Translations under genes and position numbers: made by a program
Source: Pseudoalteromonas spongiae UST010723-006
GTDB taxonomy: Bacteria > Pseudomonadota > Gammaproteobacteria > Enterobacterales > Alteromonadaceae
Direction of reading: 5' to 3'
DNA length: 64,000 nucleotides
NCBI RefSeq assembly: GCF_000238255.3
Contig: NZ_CP011039.1
Location: 1,723,001 to 1,787,000, forward strand
The notes under the pieces: generated by a model
Told to the model about the DNA's origin: nothing
The model's input: the letters and a program-made list of their open reading frames with translations, nothing else
Database searches by the model: none
In this document: one piece after another, positions 27,199 through 35,630 of the stretch
Numbering within the stretch: position 1 is the first letter of the stretch
Layout of the letters: the number at the start of each line of letters is the position of its first letter

Positions 27199-28326
27199 TT
27201 ATCGCTTTGCACCAGCAACATAGGTTTCTCGTGCATAAAATTCATTGTCCATCACCACAAAGTCAGCATCTGCGCCAACCACTAATCGCCCTTTTCTATT
27301 ACCTAAACCTAGGTACTGTGCTGGGTAAAGTGATGCCATTCTCAGTGCTTCAGCATAACTAACATCAAGAGTATTAATGGTATTGCGCACCGCACCTGCC
27401 ATGTCTAACACGCTGCCTGCTAATTCACCTGTGGTTGAATTTAATCTATCGCCAGTGCGGATCACTTTACGACCATCAAAGAAGTCAAACTCCATATCGT
27501 TAGTACCCACAGGTGGCATCGCATCTGTTACTAGCATAATTTTGCCACGGGTTTTGCTATCGATAGCAAATTTTGCAGATACTGGGTGAACATGATGACC
27601 GTCAACAATTAAGCCGCACCATGCGTTGGTGTCAGTTAATGCTGCCCCAACTACACCTGGTTCACGAGAAGTGAACGCACTCATCGCGTTATATAAATGG
27701 GTAAAACCGTCAGCACCGGCTTCAAGTGCGGCTAATACCGTTGGATAATCAGCATTAGTGTGACCAATAGATACTTTCACACCCGCTGCAACAAGGCGTT
27801 TAATGTCGCTGGCAGACACATTTTCTGGCGCTAAGGTAACTACCTTGATGCCTAAATCTTGGCGTTCAAATACTGCAAATTCCGCTTCAGTAATTGGGCG
27901 AATAAATTTTTCGCTATGCGTGCCCTTTTTCGGCATTGATAAATGCGGGCCTTCAAAATGCACGCCCACAATACCCGGCACTTGATCTTTAATTGCCTGA
28001 GCTGTGGCGTCAGCTGCTCGTTCCATTACTTCAACACTGTCTGTGATAAGGGTTGGTAATAATGCAGTTGTACCAAATTGGCCATGCGCTTTTGCAATCG
28101 CATCGACGCAATTTACACTTTGCTCGGCGTTAAAAAATGCACCACCACCGCCATTGACTTGTACATCGATAAAGCCCGGAACAACGGTGCCTTCAAGTAC
28201 AATCGCATTTTCAGTTTGACCTTGCTCAAACGCTGTGATCACGCCATCTTCAACACTAAACGTCACATTTTGAACAAACTGTTCACCGCTAAATAAGCGT
28301 GTCGCAAAATACTTCGTAGCTGACAT
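27199..28326 (-). CDS. nagA: N-acetylglucosamine-6-phosphate deacetylase
   Basis: NagA is an amidohydrolase that removes acetate from GlcNAc-6-phosphate. In 375 residues it has PGFIDVQVNGGGG, the metal-site segment VGVHFEGPHLS, SIGHTNA (metal His), THLYNAMS and the catalytic Asp in LVTDAMPPVG. It begins 2 bases after the nagK stop, so nagK-nagA form one operon. A terminator follows. Confidence 0.96.
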   Translation of the reverse strand: MSATKYFATRLFSGEQFVQNVTFSVEDGVITAFEQGQTENAIVLEGTVVPGFIDVQVNGGGGAFFNAEQSVNCVDAIAKAHGQFGTTALLPTLITDSVEVMERAADATAQAIKDQVPGIVGVHFEGPHLSMPKKGTHSEKFIRPITEAEFAVFERQDLGIKVVTLAPENVSASDIKRLVAAGVKVSIGHTNADYPTVLAALEAGADGFTHLYNAMSAFTSREPGVVGAALTDTNAWCGLIVDGHHVHPVSAKFAIDSKTRGKIMLVTDAMPPVGTNDMEFDFFDGRKVIRTGDRLNSTTGELAGSVLDMAGAVRNTINTLDVSYAEALRMASLYPAQYLGLGNRKGRLVVGADADFVVMDNEFYARETYVAGAKR

Positions 28327-28328
28327 AA

Positions 28329-29222
28329 TTACCCTTTAATTGAGTTTTGCGCAAAATAAACGGCGCCCATTTCTGGCGGCTGCATTGCAGGTTTAACATT
28401 TGCCACCACGTCTTTATCTAACCATTCTTGCAATGGCTCGGCTAATCCGCCAATCATTGATAAACGCGGTGGGTTATTTTGTAATAGCTTATTGGCTAAA
28501 TCACTGATGTAACGTGCGCCATCTTTTACGATTGCAAGCGCAACCTCATCCCCTTTCTTTGCTTCTACAAGTACTGGACGCGCTAATTGCGCATAGCTGC
28601 TTGATGGTTTGCCCGCCATTGCTTCGGCGATGCCCATTGCATCTGTTACTTTAAAATGCGCTAACAGTATATCGGCAAGTGATGTTTTTGGTCCAAGACC
28701 ATCTAAGCTTAATAATGCTGATTTTACCGCTTCTAAGCCAAGCCATGCACCGCTCCCTTTGTCGCCTTGTGCAAAGCCATGTCCGCCTAATATCGTGCTT
28801 TGACCATTCACAAATGAAAAACCACACGAGCCAGTTCCGGTAATAATCACTGCCCCATCCTGCCCTTCGTGCGCTCCAATACACGCAGTGTGGAGATCAG
28901 TTGTCAGAAACATCTTTTTAAATGGATGGTGCCAATCTTGAATTTGTTGATATAAACCAGGCAGATTGACGCCAGCAAGACCAAGACCTGCAACCACATC
29001 GTTTACTTTATCGAGGTTTAAGCCTGCGTCTTGAATTGCTAACTGAGTTGAAACCATAATGGATTCAAGCGTGCGGTCTAGGCCATGTAACGGGTTAGCA
29101 GGACCGCCTAAGCCCGTGCCCAATACCCCATTTTGGCTCGAAAATACGGTTGCACGACACTTTGTACCGCCACCGTCTATTCCAATAAAGATTTGCTCTT
29201 TATTTGCACTACTTGCAACCAT
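28329..29222 (-). CDS. nagK: N-acetylglucosamine kinase (BadF/BadG ATPase family)
   Basis: This ASKHA-fold kinase phosphorylates GlcNAc at C6, as in the NagK of Shewanella-type chitin pathways. In 297 residues it has the phosphate-1 loop FIGIDGGGTKCRATVF, then GLGLAGVN, the phosphate-2 segment VIITGTGSCGF and GGHGFAQGDKGSGAWLG, and the adenosine motif MIGGLAEPL. It is the first gene of the nagK-nagA operon. Ribosome site TTGAGG is upstream, and a LacI-type palindrome lies about 125 bases before the start. Confidence 0.92.
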   Translation of the reverse strand: MVASSANKEQIFIGIDGGGTKCRATVFSSQNGVLGTGLGGPANPLHGLDRTLESIMVSTQLAIQDAGLNLDKVNDVVAGLGLAGVNLPGLYQQIQDWHHPFKKMFLTTDLHTACIGAHEGQDGAVIITGTGSCGFSFVNGQSTILGGHGFAQGDKGSGAWLGLEAVKSALLSLDGLGPKTSLADILLAHFKVTDAMGIAEAMAGKPSSSYAQLARPVLVEAKKGDEVALAIVKDGARYISDLANKLLQNNPPRLSMIGGLAEPLQEWLDKDVVANVKPAMQPPEMGAVYFAQNSIKG

Positions 29223-29265
29223 TAAACAACCTCAATTCTTATAATTTTTCCGTAAAAGCACTAAG

Positions 29266-29286
29266 CACAATTATTTGTTAATTGTG
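29266..29286. promoter_or_regulatory. 8-bp inverted repeat in the nagK leader
   Basis: CACAATTA and TAATTGTG are separated by TTTGT, 44 bases before the nagK start. It may be an operator or a weak RNA hairpin; no regulator is known. Confidence 0.3.
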
Positions 29287-29346
29287 TTTACTATCCACTT
29301 TTACGCATTTCCTCAACCCAAGTGTTGATTTAATGTTACACAAATA

Positions 29347-29362
29347 ATGACAGCGTTGTCAT
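29347..29362. promoter_or_regulatory. NagR-type (LacI-family) operator upstream of nagK-nagA
   Basis: ATGACAGCGTTGTCAT is the reverse complement of the box at nagB, with flanking A/T bases on both sides. The two sites lie at similar distance (about 125 bases) from the start codons they would control. Confidence 0.75.
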
Positions 29363-29831
29363 TAAATTTTTATAGTTTTTGCTTATCATTAATTATTATC
29401 AACATAACCATATGTTTTATTTAATATTTAATTTAGGCTTATACGACTAATAGTGAACCGACTTTCGCACTTAACAACGATCAAATGATTACTTTTAGTC
29501 GTCTAGATTGTATTCAACAAAAACGCCTATCGTATACTTTTAACTACAATCGTTATCTTGGCAGACTAGAGCGTGTTGAGCTTTTCTGTCTATTTCTGCA
29601 GCAGGTTCAACCCAATGGCAGATACCAACTACTCTTGTAATCCATGGTTAACGCTGCCATTTCAGATTCGCGCTTTATGCCTAATATGTCAAATTAATAA
29701 GCCAAACACTACAATTTCCGGCGTGTAAAAATCAATTGTCATATTTTAGTCTTACAGAGCGCCTATCTCTTTGGCAAATCACAAAGTTACAAACTAAGCT
29801 TAAGATAAACAAAGCCAAAAGAGACCGTGCC
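29363..29831. other. Intergenic region between nagK and the CBS-protein gene
   Basis: About 470 bases hold the divergent promoters. The frame of the CBS gene is open back to 29736, but no conserved residues lie there. I see no tRNA, terminator or convincing small gene. Confidence 0.4.
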
Positions 29832-30263
29832 ATGAATTCAATTAAAGTAAAAGATTACATGACGCATCGCGCCGTATCCTTTTCAGTTCATATGACTGTT
29901 AGCGAAGCGTCTGAGCGACTGTTAATCTCACATCAAACTGGCGGACCAGTGCTTGATGAACACAAACATGTGGTTGGGTTTTTATCTGAGCAAGATTGCC
30001 TTGAGCGTATGCTCGAAGACACCTATCAAAATGAAAGCCATTATAAAGTGGTTGATATTATGCGTACTGATGTACTGGCGATAGATGAAGAACACTCAGT
30101 GCTTGATTTAGCACAGACCATGTTAACAAATAAACCCAAAATCTATCCCGTGGTGGATAGTAGCAAACGCTTGGTTGGGGTGATCACTCGCAGCGATGTG
30201 CTTCGTGCAATCGATCAGCACCATCATGCAATTTATGAACAAGGCCACAGACGTTTTGTCTAA
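29832..30263 (+). CDS. CBS-domain protein
   Basis: This 143-residue cytoplasmic protein consists of two CBS motifs (about 1-60 and 72-135): VKDYMTHRAVSFSVHMTVSEAS with GGPVLDEHKHVVGFLSEQD, then VVDIMRTDVLAIDEEHSVLDLA with IYPVVDSSKRLVGVITRSD. CBS pairs bind adenine nucleotides and act as sensors; the partner is not visible. I start at 29832 (MNSIKVKDYM), with AAGAGA seven bases ahead, at the conserved start of the domain. Confidence 0.88.
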   Translation: MNSIKVKDYMTHRAVSFSVHMTVSEASERLLISHQTGGPVLDEHKHVVGFLSEQDCLERMLEDTYQNESHYKVVDIMRTDVLAIDEEHSVLDLAQTMLTNKPKIYPVVDSSKRLVGVITRSDVLRAIDQHHHAIYEQGHRRFV

Positions 30264-30428
30264 AAGCGCTGTCAAAATTTTCAGCGAAACAAATTATCGC
30301 GCAGTCATTAAAAATGTATTGCGCTTTAAAATTAATAAATAATCGCTAAACAATACAAAAATAACGGAAGAATACATCCAATTTACTAAGGTTTTTTAAT
30401 ACGAAATAAGAGTTACAAGGAGAAACTC

Positions 30429-30794
30429 ATGGCGCATATATTAGCAGTGGATGACCAACAAACTATTCGCTCAATGATCCAAGCAATACTAACCGGTGCC
30501 GGTTATGACGTAGTAACCGCAGTTGATGGTGTTGATGCAATGGACAAACTGCGAGCACAACAGTTTGATATGGTGATCACTGATATTAATATGCCCAATA
30601 TGACAGGTTTGAGCTTAATCCCAAAAATTAGGCGACTACCTGAACATCAATATGTGCCAATTCTTATGCTAACCACCGAATCGAGCGGTTATAAAAAAGA
30701 AAAAGCCAAAAATAGCGGCGCCAGTGGCTGGCTTACAAAACCATTTGACCCCACGCGTTTACTTACCGCAGTAGAAAAACTGCTTAAAAAGTAA
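30429..30794 (+). CDS. CheY-like single-domain response regulator
   Basis: A lone receiver domain of 121 residues with no output domain. Acidic residues D8/D9, phospho-acceptor D52 (MVITDINMPNMTG), the switch Thr in LMLTTES and K in WLTKPFDP are all present. The ribosome site AAGGAGAAACTC-ATG is strong. Such regulators work in chemotaxis or phosphorelays; no kinase is adjacent, although a chemoreceptor lies about 5 kb downstream. Confidence 0.92.
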   Translation: MAHILAVDDQQTIRSMIQAILTGAGYDVVTAVDGVDAMDKLRAQQFDMVITDINMPNMTGLSLIPKIRRLPEHQYVPILMLTTESSGYKKEKAKNSGASGWLTKPFDPTRLLTAVEKLLKK

Positions 30795-31017
30795 ACTTTT
30801 TCAATTCATAGTGTATACAAAATACAAATTTCCTGTTACAACTACACTAACTTGGTTAAACGCAGCAACTTAGGCAGGTACAACCAGTTTAAGATAAATA
30901 CAATTACAATTTGCTGTTGTTAAATTACTGAGTGTAAATTTTCGGTCACTTTTTATAAGTTTTGTATAACTTAACGTGACGCTAACGCAATCACCAATGA
31001 CAACAGGAATGCAAAAT

Positions 31018-31143
31018 ATGGGAAACTCAACAGGCAGCTTATGCCCGCCCGCTAACCGCCAACAACCGGTTAATAACAAACACGCTAGTAAGCCGTTTCA
31101 ACCGACTCAAGATGAAAAGTGTTTTGAACGCGGTTATAACTAA
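31018..31143 (+). CDS. Small ORF, 41 residues, unknown
   Basis: It begins MGNSTGSLCPPANRQQ and ends KCFERGYN, and is polar, rich in Asn, Gln and Pro, with two Cys. It has AGGA ten bases before ATG and is followed four bases after its stop by a strong terminator on the same strand, which argues that it is the end of a real transcript. I do not recognise the family. An in-frame ATG three codons earlier (31009) is possible. It could also be chance coding in a small RNA. Confidence 0.45.
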   Translation: MGNSTGSLCPPANRQQPVNNKHASKPFQPTQDEKCFERGYN

Positions 31144-31146
31144 ATA

Positions 31147-31174
31147 AAAAGCCCGCGGTTGCGGGCTTTTCTTT
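31147..31174 (+). terminator. Rho-independent terminator after the small ORF
   Basis: AAAAGCCCGC-GGTT-GCGGGCTTTT followed by CTTT. Confidence 0.88.
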
Positions 31175-31211
31175 GCTTATTCAACACAATATGCTTTTGT
31201 GTTCGCTCAGG

Positions 31212-32051
31212 TTATTTAACACCCAATTCTCTTAAACGTTCGTTTAAGTACTCATCGGCTGTGTAACGCTCTGAAAGCACGACATCTGGACGAGGGTGTA
31301 AGAAAAGCGGCAATGAAATACGTGATTTGTCTGACGCTTTACCTGTTGGGTTAATTACGCGGTGAATTGTTGATGGGAAATAACCACCCGACGCTTCTTG
31401 CAACATATCACCAATATTAATGATTAAGTTACCAAAGTCGCACGGCACGTCTAACCAACCGCCATCTTTGTCTTGTACTTGTAAACCTGGCTCATTTGCA
31501 GCCGGTAACACAGTTAGCAAGTTAATATCACCGTGTGCCGCAGCGCGAATAGCACCTGGTTCTTCATCACCTGTCATCGGCGGGTAATGTAACACACGTA
31601 ATAATGTTTGCTCGGAATTTGAAATCATGTCTTTCAAATCAATTGAGAATTTTGCTTTCACATCTGCTGGTGCGTATTCTTGTACCCAACTAAGTAATGT
31701 CGATGCAAACTCGTTTGCTAAACGATAGTACTCACGGATCTCAGCTTCTAGCTGCGCAGGTACTCGTCCTTTTGGATAAACGTGATAATATTCCTTGATA
31801 TCTTTTTTAGTGAAGCCTTTCGCTACCTCAGACACCTCTGGCGGAAAATAACCATCTTGCGTTTCTTTACTGAATAAAAAATCGTGTTTTTCATTCGAAT
31901 TAAAGAATGCCTGCCAATTTTTATAAATAGATTCGACTAATTCTTGCGAAATTGGGTGGTTTTTTAATACACCGAAGCCAGTATTTCGTAACGACTCAAC
32001 AAACTGCTCAGCCGCGTTTTCAGCGGTATAATCAACCGTAGGTAATTGCAT
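31212..32051 (-). CDS. 2-oxoglutarate/Fe(II)-dependent oxygenase (IPNS-like)
   Basis: This 279-residue protein is of the isopenicillin-N-synthase-like dioxygenase family. An N-terminal DIOX_N region (LRNTGFGVLKNHPIS) is followed by the 2OG-Fe(II) core. Iron ligands are HGD in AAAHGDINLLT and the distal His in STIHRVINP; the 2OG-binding Arg-x-Ser is SRISLPLFL. The substrate is unknown. I use the ATG at 32051 (MQLPTVDYT) with GGTGA five bases upstream. It stands alone. Confidence 0.87.
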   Translation of the reverse strand: MQLPTVDYTAENAAEQFVESLRNTGFGVLKNHPISQELVESIYKNWQAFFNSNEKHDFLFSKETQDGYFPPEVSEVAKGFTKKDIKEYYHVYPKGRVPAQLEAEIREYYRLANEFASTLLSWVQEYAPADVKAKFSIDLKDMISNSEQTLLRVLHYPPMTGDEEPGAIRAAAHGDINLLTVLPAANEPGLQVQDKDGGWLDVPCDFGNLIINIGDMLQEASGGYFPSTIHRVINPTGKASDKSRISLPLFLHPRPDVVLSERYTADEYLNERLRELGVK

Positions 32052-32286
32052 AAAATTCACCAAAATAAAAAAGTGAAGAGCCGTTATGGCTCATACACTT
32101 ATCAAATAATTTCAAGGGATGTGTTTGCACCACACATTCTTACTAAAGTGATTATAGATTATAAGGACGAATGTCCGCACACATGTTTTGAGTAATCATC
32201 CATTGATTTATGTCAATTTACAATGATGACTTAATTACAGCGACTCATTAACAGCAAGTGTGATTAGCAATGTTTCACCTGACAAT

Positions 32287-33441
32287 CTAATTAAACTTGC
32301 CATAACGTTTAGCACTTTGCGCTGCTTGTTGCCAAAGCGCAGTGTGTTTCAAATCTCGTAGTAAATAATAACTATCTAACTCGCTGATATTTGCTATCTC
32401 TTTCGCTATTGAGTACGGATAACGACCATTCTCTAGCTGTTTAAGATCGACGCCGTATTGATGCAATAACCAAATAATTGAAGCCCCCGATTCGTAAAAC
32501 ATGTTAAACGCAAAAAACTGCTCCTTATCACTTTTTGAGCTGATTTGCGTAATACCATGCTGCTCTTGATCAAGCTTTAGCGGATCAAACATCGTAAATG
32601 CTTTATCTTCATGAGATTCAATAACTTCGCGCGACATCATAGTATCAACAAATAAAGCACTACCCTCGTACAGCTCTTGTCCAAGGGCATGTTTATAAAT
32701 CCATCCAGTTGTCTCACTACCATTGCGTGACGCATCAATGCGTAACATTTCGTCTACTAATACCGTGTATTTCTTGATTAACGTTAACGTTTGTTCACTG
32801 GTAAGCGTTTTGTTTGGTAAGTCTGAAAAAAGCGCCAACATCACCACTTTTAACGTCAGCATTTGCTCGTCCAGTGGATATTTATCAAATAAATCGAAAT
32901 CAAGTTGCTGATAACCTTCAGGCTGTTTAAACGCCTCGTGTTGATAATTATGAAACGCTTCATGGTATGCCAGTGCAATACTGGCCGTTGTGAGCTGATC
33001 TTCAATATTTACTGAGCGCTCATCGTAGCTTTGTAAGTAATAGTTATGATTTTTTATTTTATAAGTAAAGTCAAAAAGACCATTACCTTCGAGGAGTTTG
33101 TCATGAGCGGTAACACTCATATCATTCAACTGTTTAACGTCAATACCATAATCATTATCTAATGCAACAGCATCTTGGATAGTTTCTTTTGCATTGACAA
33201 TATAGGCATTTTTAACTTGCTTATTCTCAGCATGAATTAAGTACATCCCCACTTTATCAAATTGATAACCTTGCCATGGTGATTGATGCTGCCCTGCATT
33301 TTTAATTTGATGAAAAAACGTCTCATCAATTTTACTTGCCGTCCCTGAAGTAGTTGGCGGCTTATCGCCATTATTACTACTTTCATTGTTACAACCAGCG
33401 ATAGTTGCCAGCATACATGTTACCAACCCAAACTTTTTCAT
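32287..33441 (-). CDS. Lipoprotein with HExxH zinc-protease-like motif, unrecognised family
   Basis: This is a 384-residue predicted lipoprotein (lipobox TIAGC, Cys17, followed by an Asn/Ser linker). The segment LAYHEAFHNYQHEAF holds HEAFH at residues 160-164, the classic zinc-metallopeptidase motif. A YEGSALFVD segment with Glu259 might give the third ligand, but the 95-residue spacing is long for gluzincins. I do not recognise the family, and peptidase activity is inference. Ribosome site GGAAGGAT is strong. It is a single gene with no partner nearby. Confidence 0.7.
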   Translation of the reverse strand: MKKFGLVTCMLATIAGCNNESSNNGDKPPTTSGTASKIDETFFHQIKNAGQHQSPWQGYQFDKVGMYLIHAENKQVKNAYIVNAKETIQDAVALDNDYGIDVKQLNDMSVTAHDKLLEGNGLFDFTYKIKNHNYYLQSYDERSVNIEDQLTTASIALAYHEAFHNYQHEAFKQPEGYQQLDFDLFDKYPLDEQMLTLKVVMLALFSDLPNKTLTSEQTLTLIKKYTVLVDEMLRIDASRNGSETTGWIYKHALGQELYEGSALFVDTMMSREVIESHEDKAFTMFDPLKLDQEQHGITQISSKSDKEQFFAFNMFYESGASIIWLLHQYGVDLKQLENGRYPYSIAKEIANISELDSYYLLRDLKHTALWQQAAQSAKRYGKFN

Positions 33442-33782
33442 CTATCCTTCCTTTTCTTCAAGAAAAACATAATGATATGCAGCTCGACGTGCAAGGTTAA
33501 GTAAGTAACTGTGGGAAAATGTGACCTAGTTGTGATTCAGTGTTTTTATGCTTTTACATTTAACTAAAACCTCACATAAGAAGCGTGATAGATTTAAAAT
33601 TTACTTTGTTACAACAAAGGACATTAGCGCTGTTAAATGCTATGATTACGCTAAATAAATATCTTTGAAAAGTCTAAAATTACTTTGTGATAAGCCACCT
33701 TTTTTAAAGGTGCATTCTTCGCGCTATATTGAGACATTGTGTCAATTCACACACTTTTCAAATCAAATGAAATACGCTTTTT
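33442..33782. other. Intergenic region between divergent lipoprotein gene and sbcB
   Basis: This AT-rich promoter region holds a small hairpin CACCTTT-TTT-AAAGGTG at 33696-33712. A TTGAAA box near 33665 has only a weak partner -10. No RNA gene or ORF is supported. Confidence 0.35.
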
Positions 33783-35222
33783 ATGAATAACCAAGACCAA
33801 CCCACAATTTACTGGCACGATTATGAAACTTGGGGAGCAACCCCACAAAAAGATAGGCCAAGCCAATTTGCGGGTATTCGAACCGATTTTGATCTTAATA
33901 TCATTGGTGAACCACTGGTCATTTACTGTAAACCACAGGCCGATTATTTGCCCCACCCTATGGCGGCGCTAGTGACAGGTATTACACCACAGCACGCAAT
34001 GAAACACGGCCTATGTGAGGCAGAGTTTATTAACAAGATTCATGTGGAATTTGCCAAAGAGCAAACCTGTGTTGCAGGCTACAACAGCATTCGTTTTGAT
34101 GATGAAGTATCGCGTTATACTTTTTATCGTAATTTTTACGACCCATACGCAAGAGAATGGCAAAACGGAAATAGCCGCTGGGACATTATTGACTTAGTGC
34201 GAGCAACCTATGCACTAAGACCCGAAGGCATTAACTGGCCCGAAAAAGAAGATGGTACGCCAAGCTTTAAACTCGAAGATTTAACCGCAGCAAACGGTAT
34301 TGACCACAGCAACGCCCACGATGCATTAAGCGATGTAACTGCTACCATTGCGCTAGCAAAACTCATCAAAGACAAACAGCCAAAAATGTACCACTACTAT
34401 TTTAATTTGCGCTTTAAAAAAGCTGCGCAGGATTTAGTAGATGTATTTAATATGACGCCACTGGTACATGTGTCTTCAAAAATACCAGCAAGCCAAGGAT
34501 GCACAACCTGGATTGCACCAATGGCGTTTCATCACCAAAATAAAAATGCGGTTATCTGTTTTAATTTAGCACTTGACCCAACGCCTTTAATTGAATTAAG
34601 TGTTGAAGAAATTCGAGAGCGTCTTTATACAAAACGTGAAAACCTCACAGATGAGCAACTTCCTATTGGGTTAAAGCAAGTCCACGTTAATAAATGCCCA
34701 TTTATCGCCCCGGCAAAAACCCTGTTACCAGAAAACGCAGAGCGTTTAGGCATAGATAGAGAAGCGTGTTTGGCAAACCTTAAGTTGCTGCGCGCCCACC
34801 CAGAATTACGTGAAAAAGTAGTTGAAGTATTTAACGACGATAGTCATTTAACCCCTATCACAAATCCGGACTACGCACTTTACCAGGGTTTTGCATCAAG
34901 TGGCGACAAATCGAAATTTGATATTATCCGCACCACAGAGCCAAGCCAACTCGCCGGTTTGCAACTGGAATTTGACGATGCAAAATACAACGAATTACTG
35001 TTTCGCTATCGCGCCCGCAACTGGCCAGAAAGCTTAAGTCACCAAGAGCTTGAAAAGTGGCGAAAATACTGCCAAGGCAAACTCATGCATGGCGAAGATA
35101 ACCCGTCAATTGATGCCAATGAGTTTATGTTAAGCCTAGAGAATTTAGCGCACGAACATGAAAGCGATGAGAAAAAAATGGCAATATTAAAAGCCTTGTA
35201 CCATTACGCTCAAAGCTTGTAG
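33783..35222 (+). CDS. sbcB: Exodeoxyribonuclease I
   Basis: This 3'-5' single-strand DNA exonuclease acts in recombination and mismatch repair. The 479 residues match E. coli SbcB throughout. DEDD-type metal residues lie in HDYETWG (D13/E15), GYNSIRFDDE and HSNAHDALSDV. Also conserved are RDFYDPY-like FYRNFYDPYA, TGITPQ and LRPEGINWP. The C-terminal helical domain ends ILKALYHYAQSL. It is followed 8 bases later by a rof-type gene. Confidence 0.97.
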   Translation: MNNQDQPTIYWHDYETWGATPQKDRPSQFAGIRTDFDLNIIGEPLVIYCKPQADYLPHPMAALVTGITPQHAMKHGLCEAEFINKIHVEFAKEQTCVAGYNSIRFDDEVSRYTFYRNFYDPYAREWQNGNSRWDIIDLVRATYALRPEGINWPEKEDGTPSFKLEDLTAANGIDHSNAHDALSDVTATIALAKLIKDKQPKMYHYYFNLRFKKAAQDLVDVFNMTPLVHVSSKIPASQGCTTWIAPMAFHHQNKNAVICFNLALDPTPLIELSVEEIRERLYTKRENLTDEQLPIGLKQVHVNKCPFIAPAKTLLPENAERLGIDREACLANLKLLRAHPELREKVVEVFNDDSHLTPITNPDYALYQGFASSGDKSKFDIIRTTEPSQLAGLQLEFDDAKYNELLFRYRARNWPESLSHQELEKWRKYCQGKLMHGEDNPSIDANEFMLSLENLAHEHESDEKKMAILKALYHYAQSL

Positions 35223-35230
35223 CAAAACAA

Positions 35231-35491
35231 ATGGCTAAGCGTATTTCATGCAGCTTATACGACTACTTTGAAATTGTGTGTATGCGCAATAGCGAAGTAG
35301 TTGTATCGCTAAAAAATAAACAACAATTCAGTGGCATCGCAAAAGCTCTTATTCATGAAAATGGCACTGAATTTCTCTCTCTTATGCAAAGCGACCAAAC
35401 CCTAGTAAACATTAATCTCACCGATGTCGCCATCTTGAGTGCCTGCAATAACGCCATAGAACACCATAACTTCAGTGTTTCATTAATATAG
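35231..35491 (+). CDS. Rof/YaeO-type Rho-binding antiterminator
   Basis: This 86-residue protein resembles Rof (YaeO), which binds Rho and blocks transcription termination. Shared features are the ISCSLYDYFEIVC start (Rof: C-x2-YD-x2-E-x-C), an acidic-basic beta strand VVVSLKNKQQFSGIAKAL, EFLSLMQ, and a closing VNINLTDVAIL strand. It follows sbcB with an 8-base gap, so it is probably co-transcribed. Homology is recognised by pattern only; length is right. Confidence 0.72.
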   Translation: MAKRISCSLYDYFEIVCMRNSEVVVSLKNKQQFSGIAKALIHENGTEFLSLMQSDQTLVNINLTDVAILSACNNAIEHHNFSVSLI

Positions 35492-35630
35492 TCGCTACTT
35501 TCATGCTATTTTTTTGGTTTCGATCACGCCTTTAACTTGCTAATAAAAACAACCGTTAGCTGCTTGAAAAATAGACAACTTGTTCTAAATTTAATATGCC
35601 TGCATATCGTTTATCAACAAGGAAGTGCGC

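Noticed and set aside
29571..29731. tRNA-like or sRNA sequence (GGTTCAACCC) upstream of the CBS gene
   Set aside because: Only a T-loop-like string is present; no cloverleaf can be built around it.
30870..31079. A 69-codon minus-strand frame opposite the small ORF
   Set aside because: No ribosome site or terminator on that strand, and it covers the promoter side of the better supported plus-strand small ORF.
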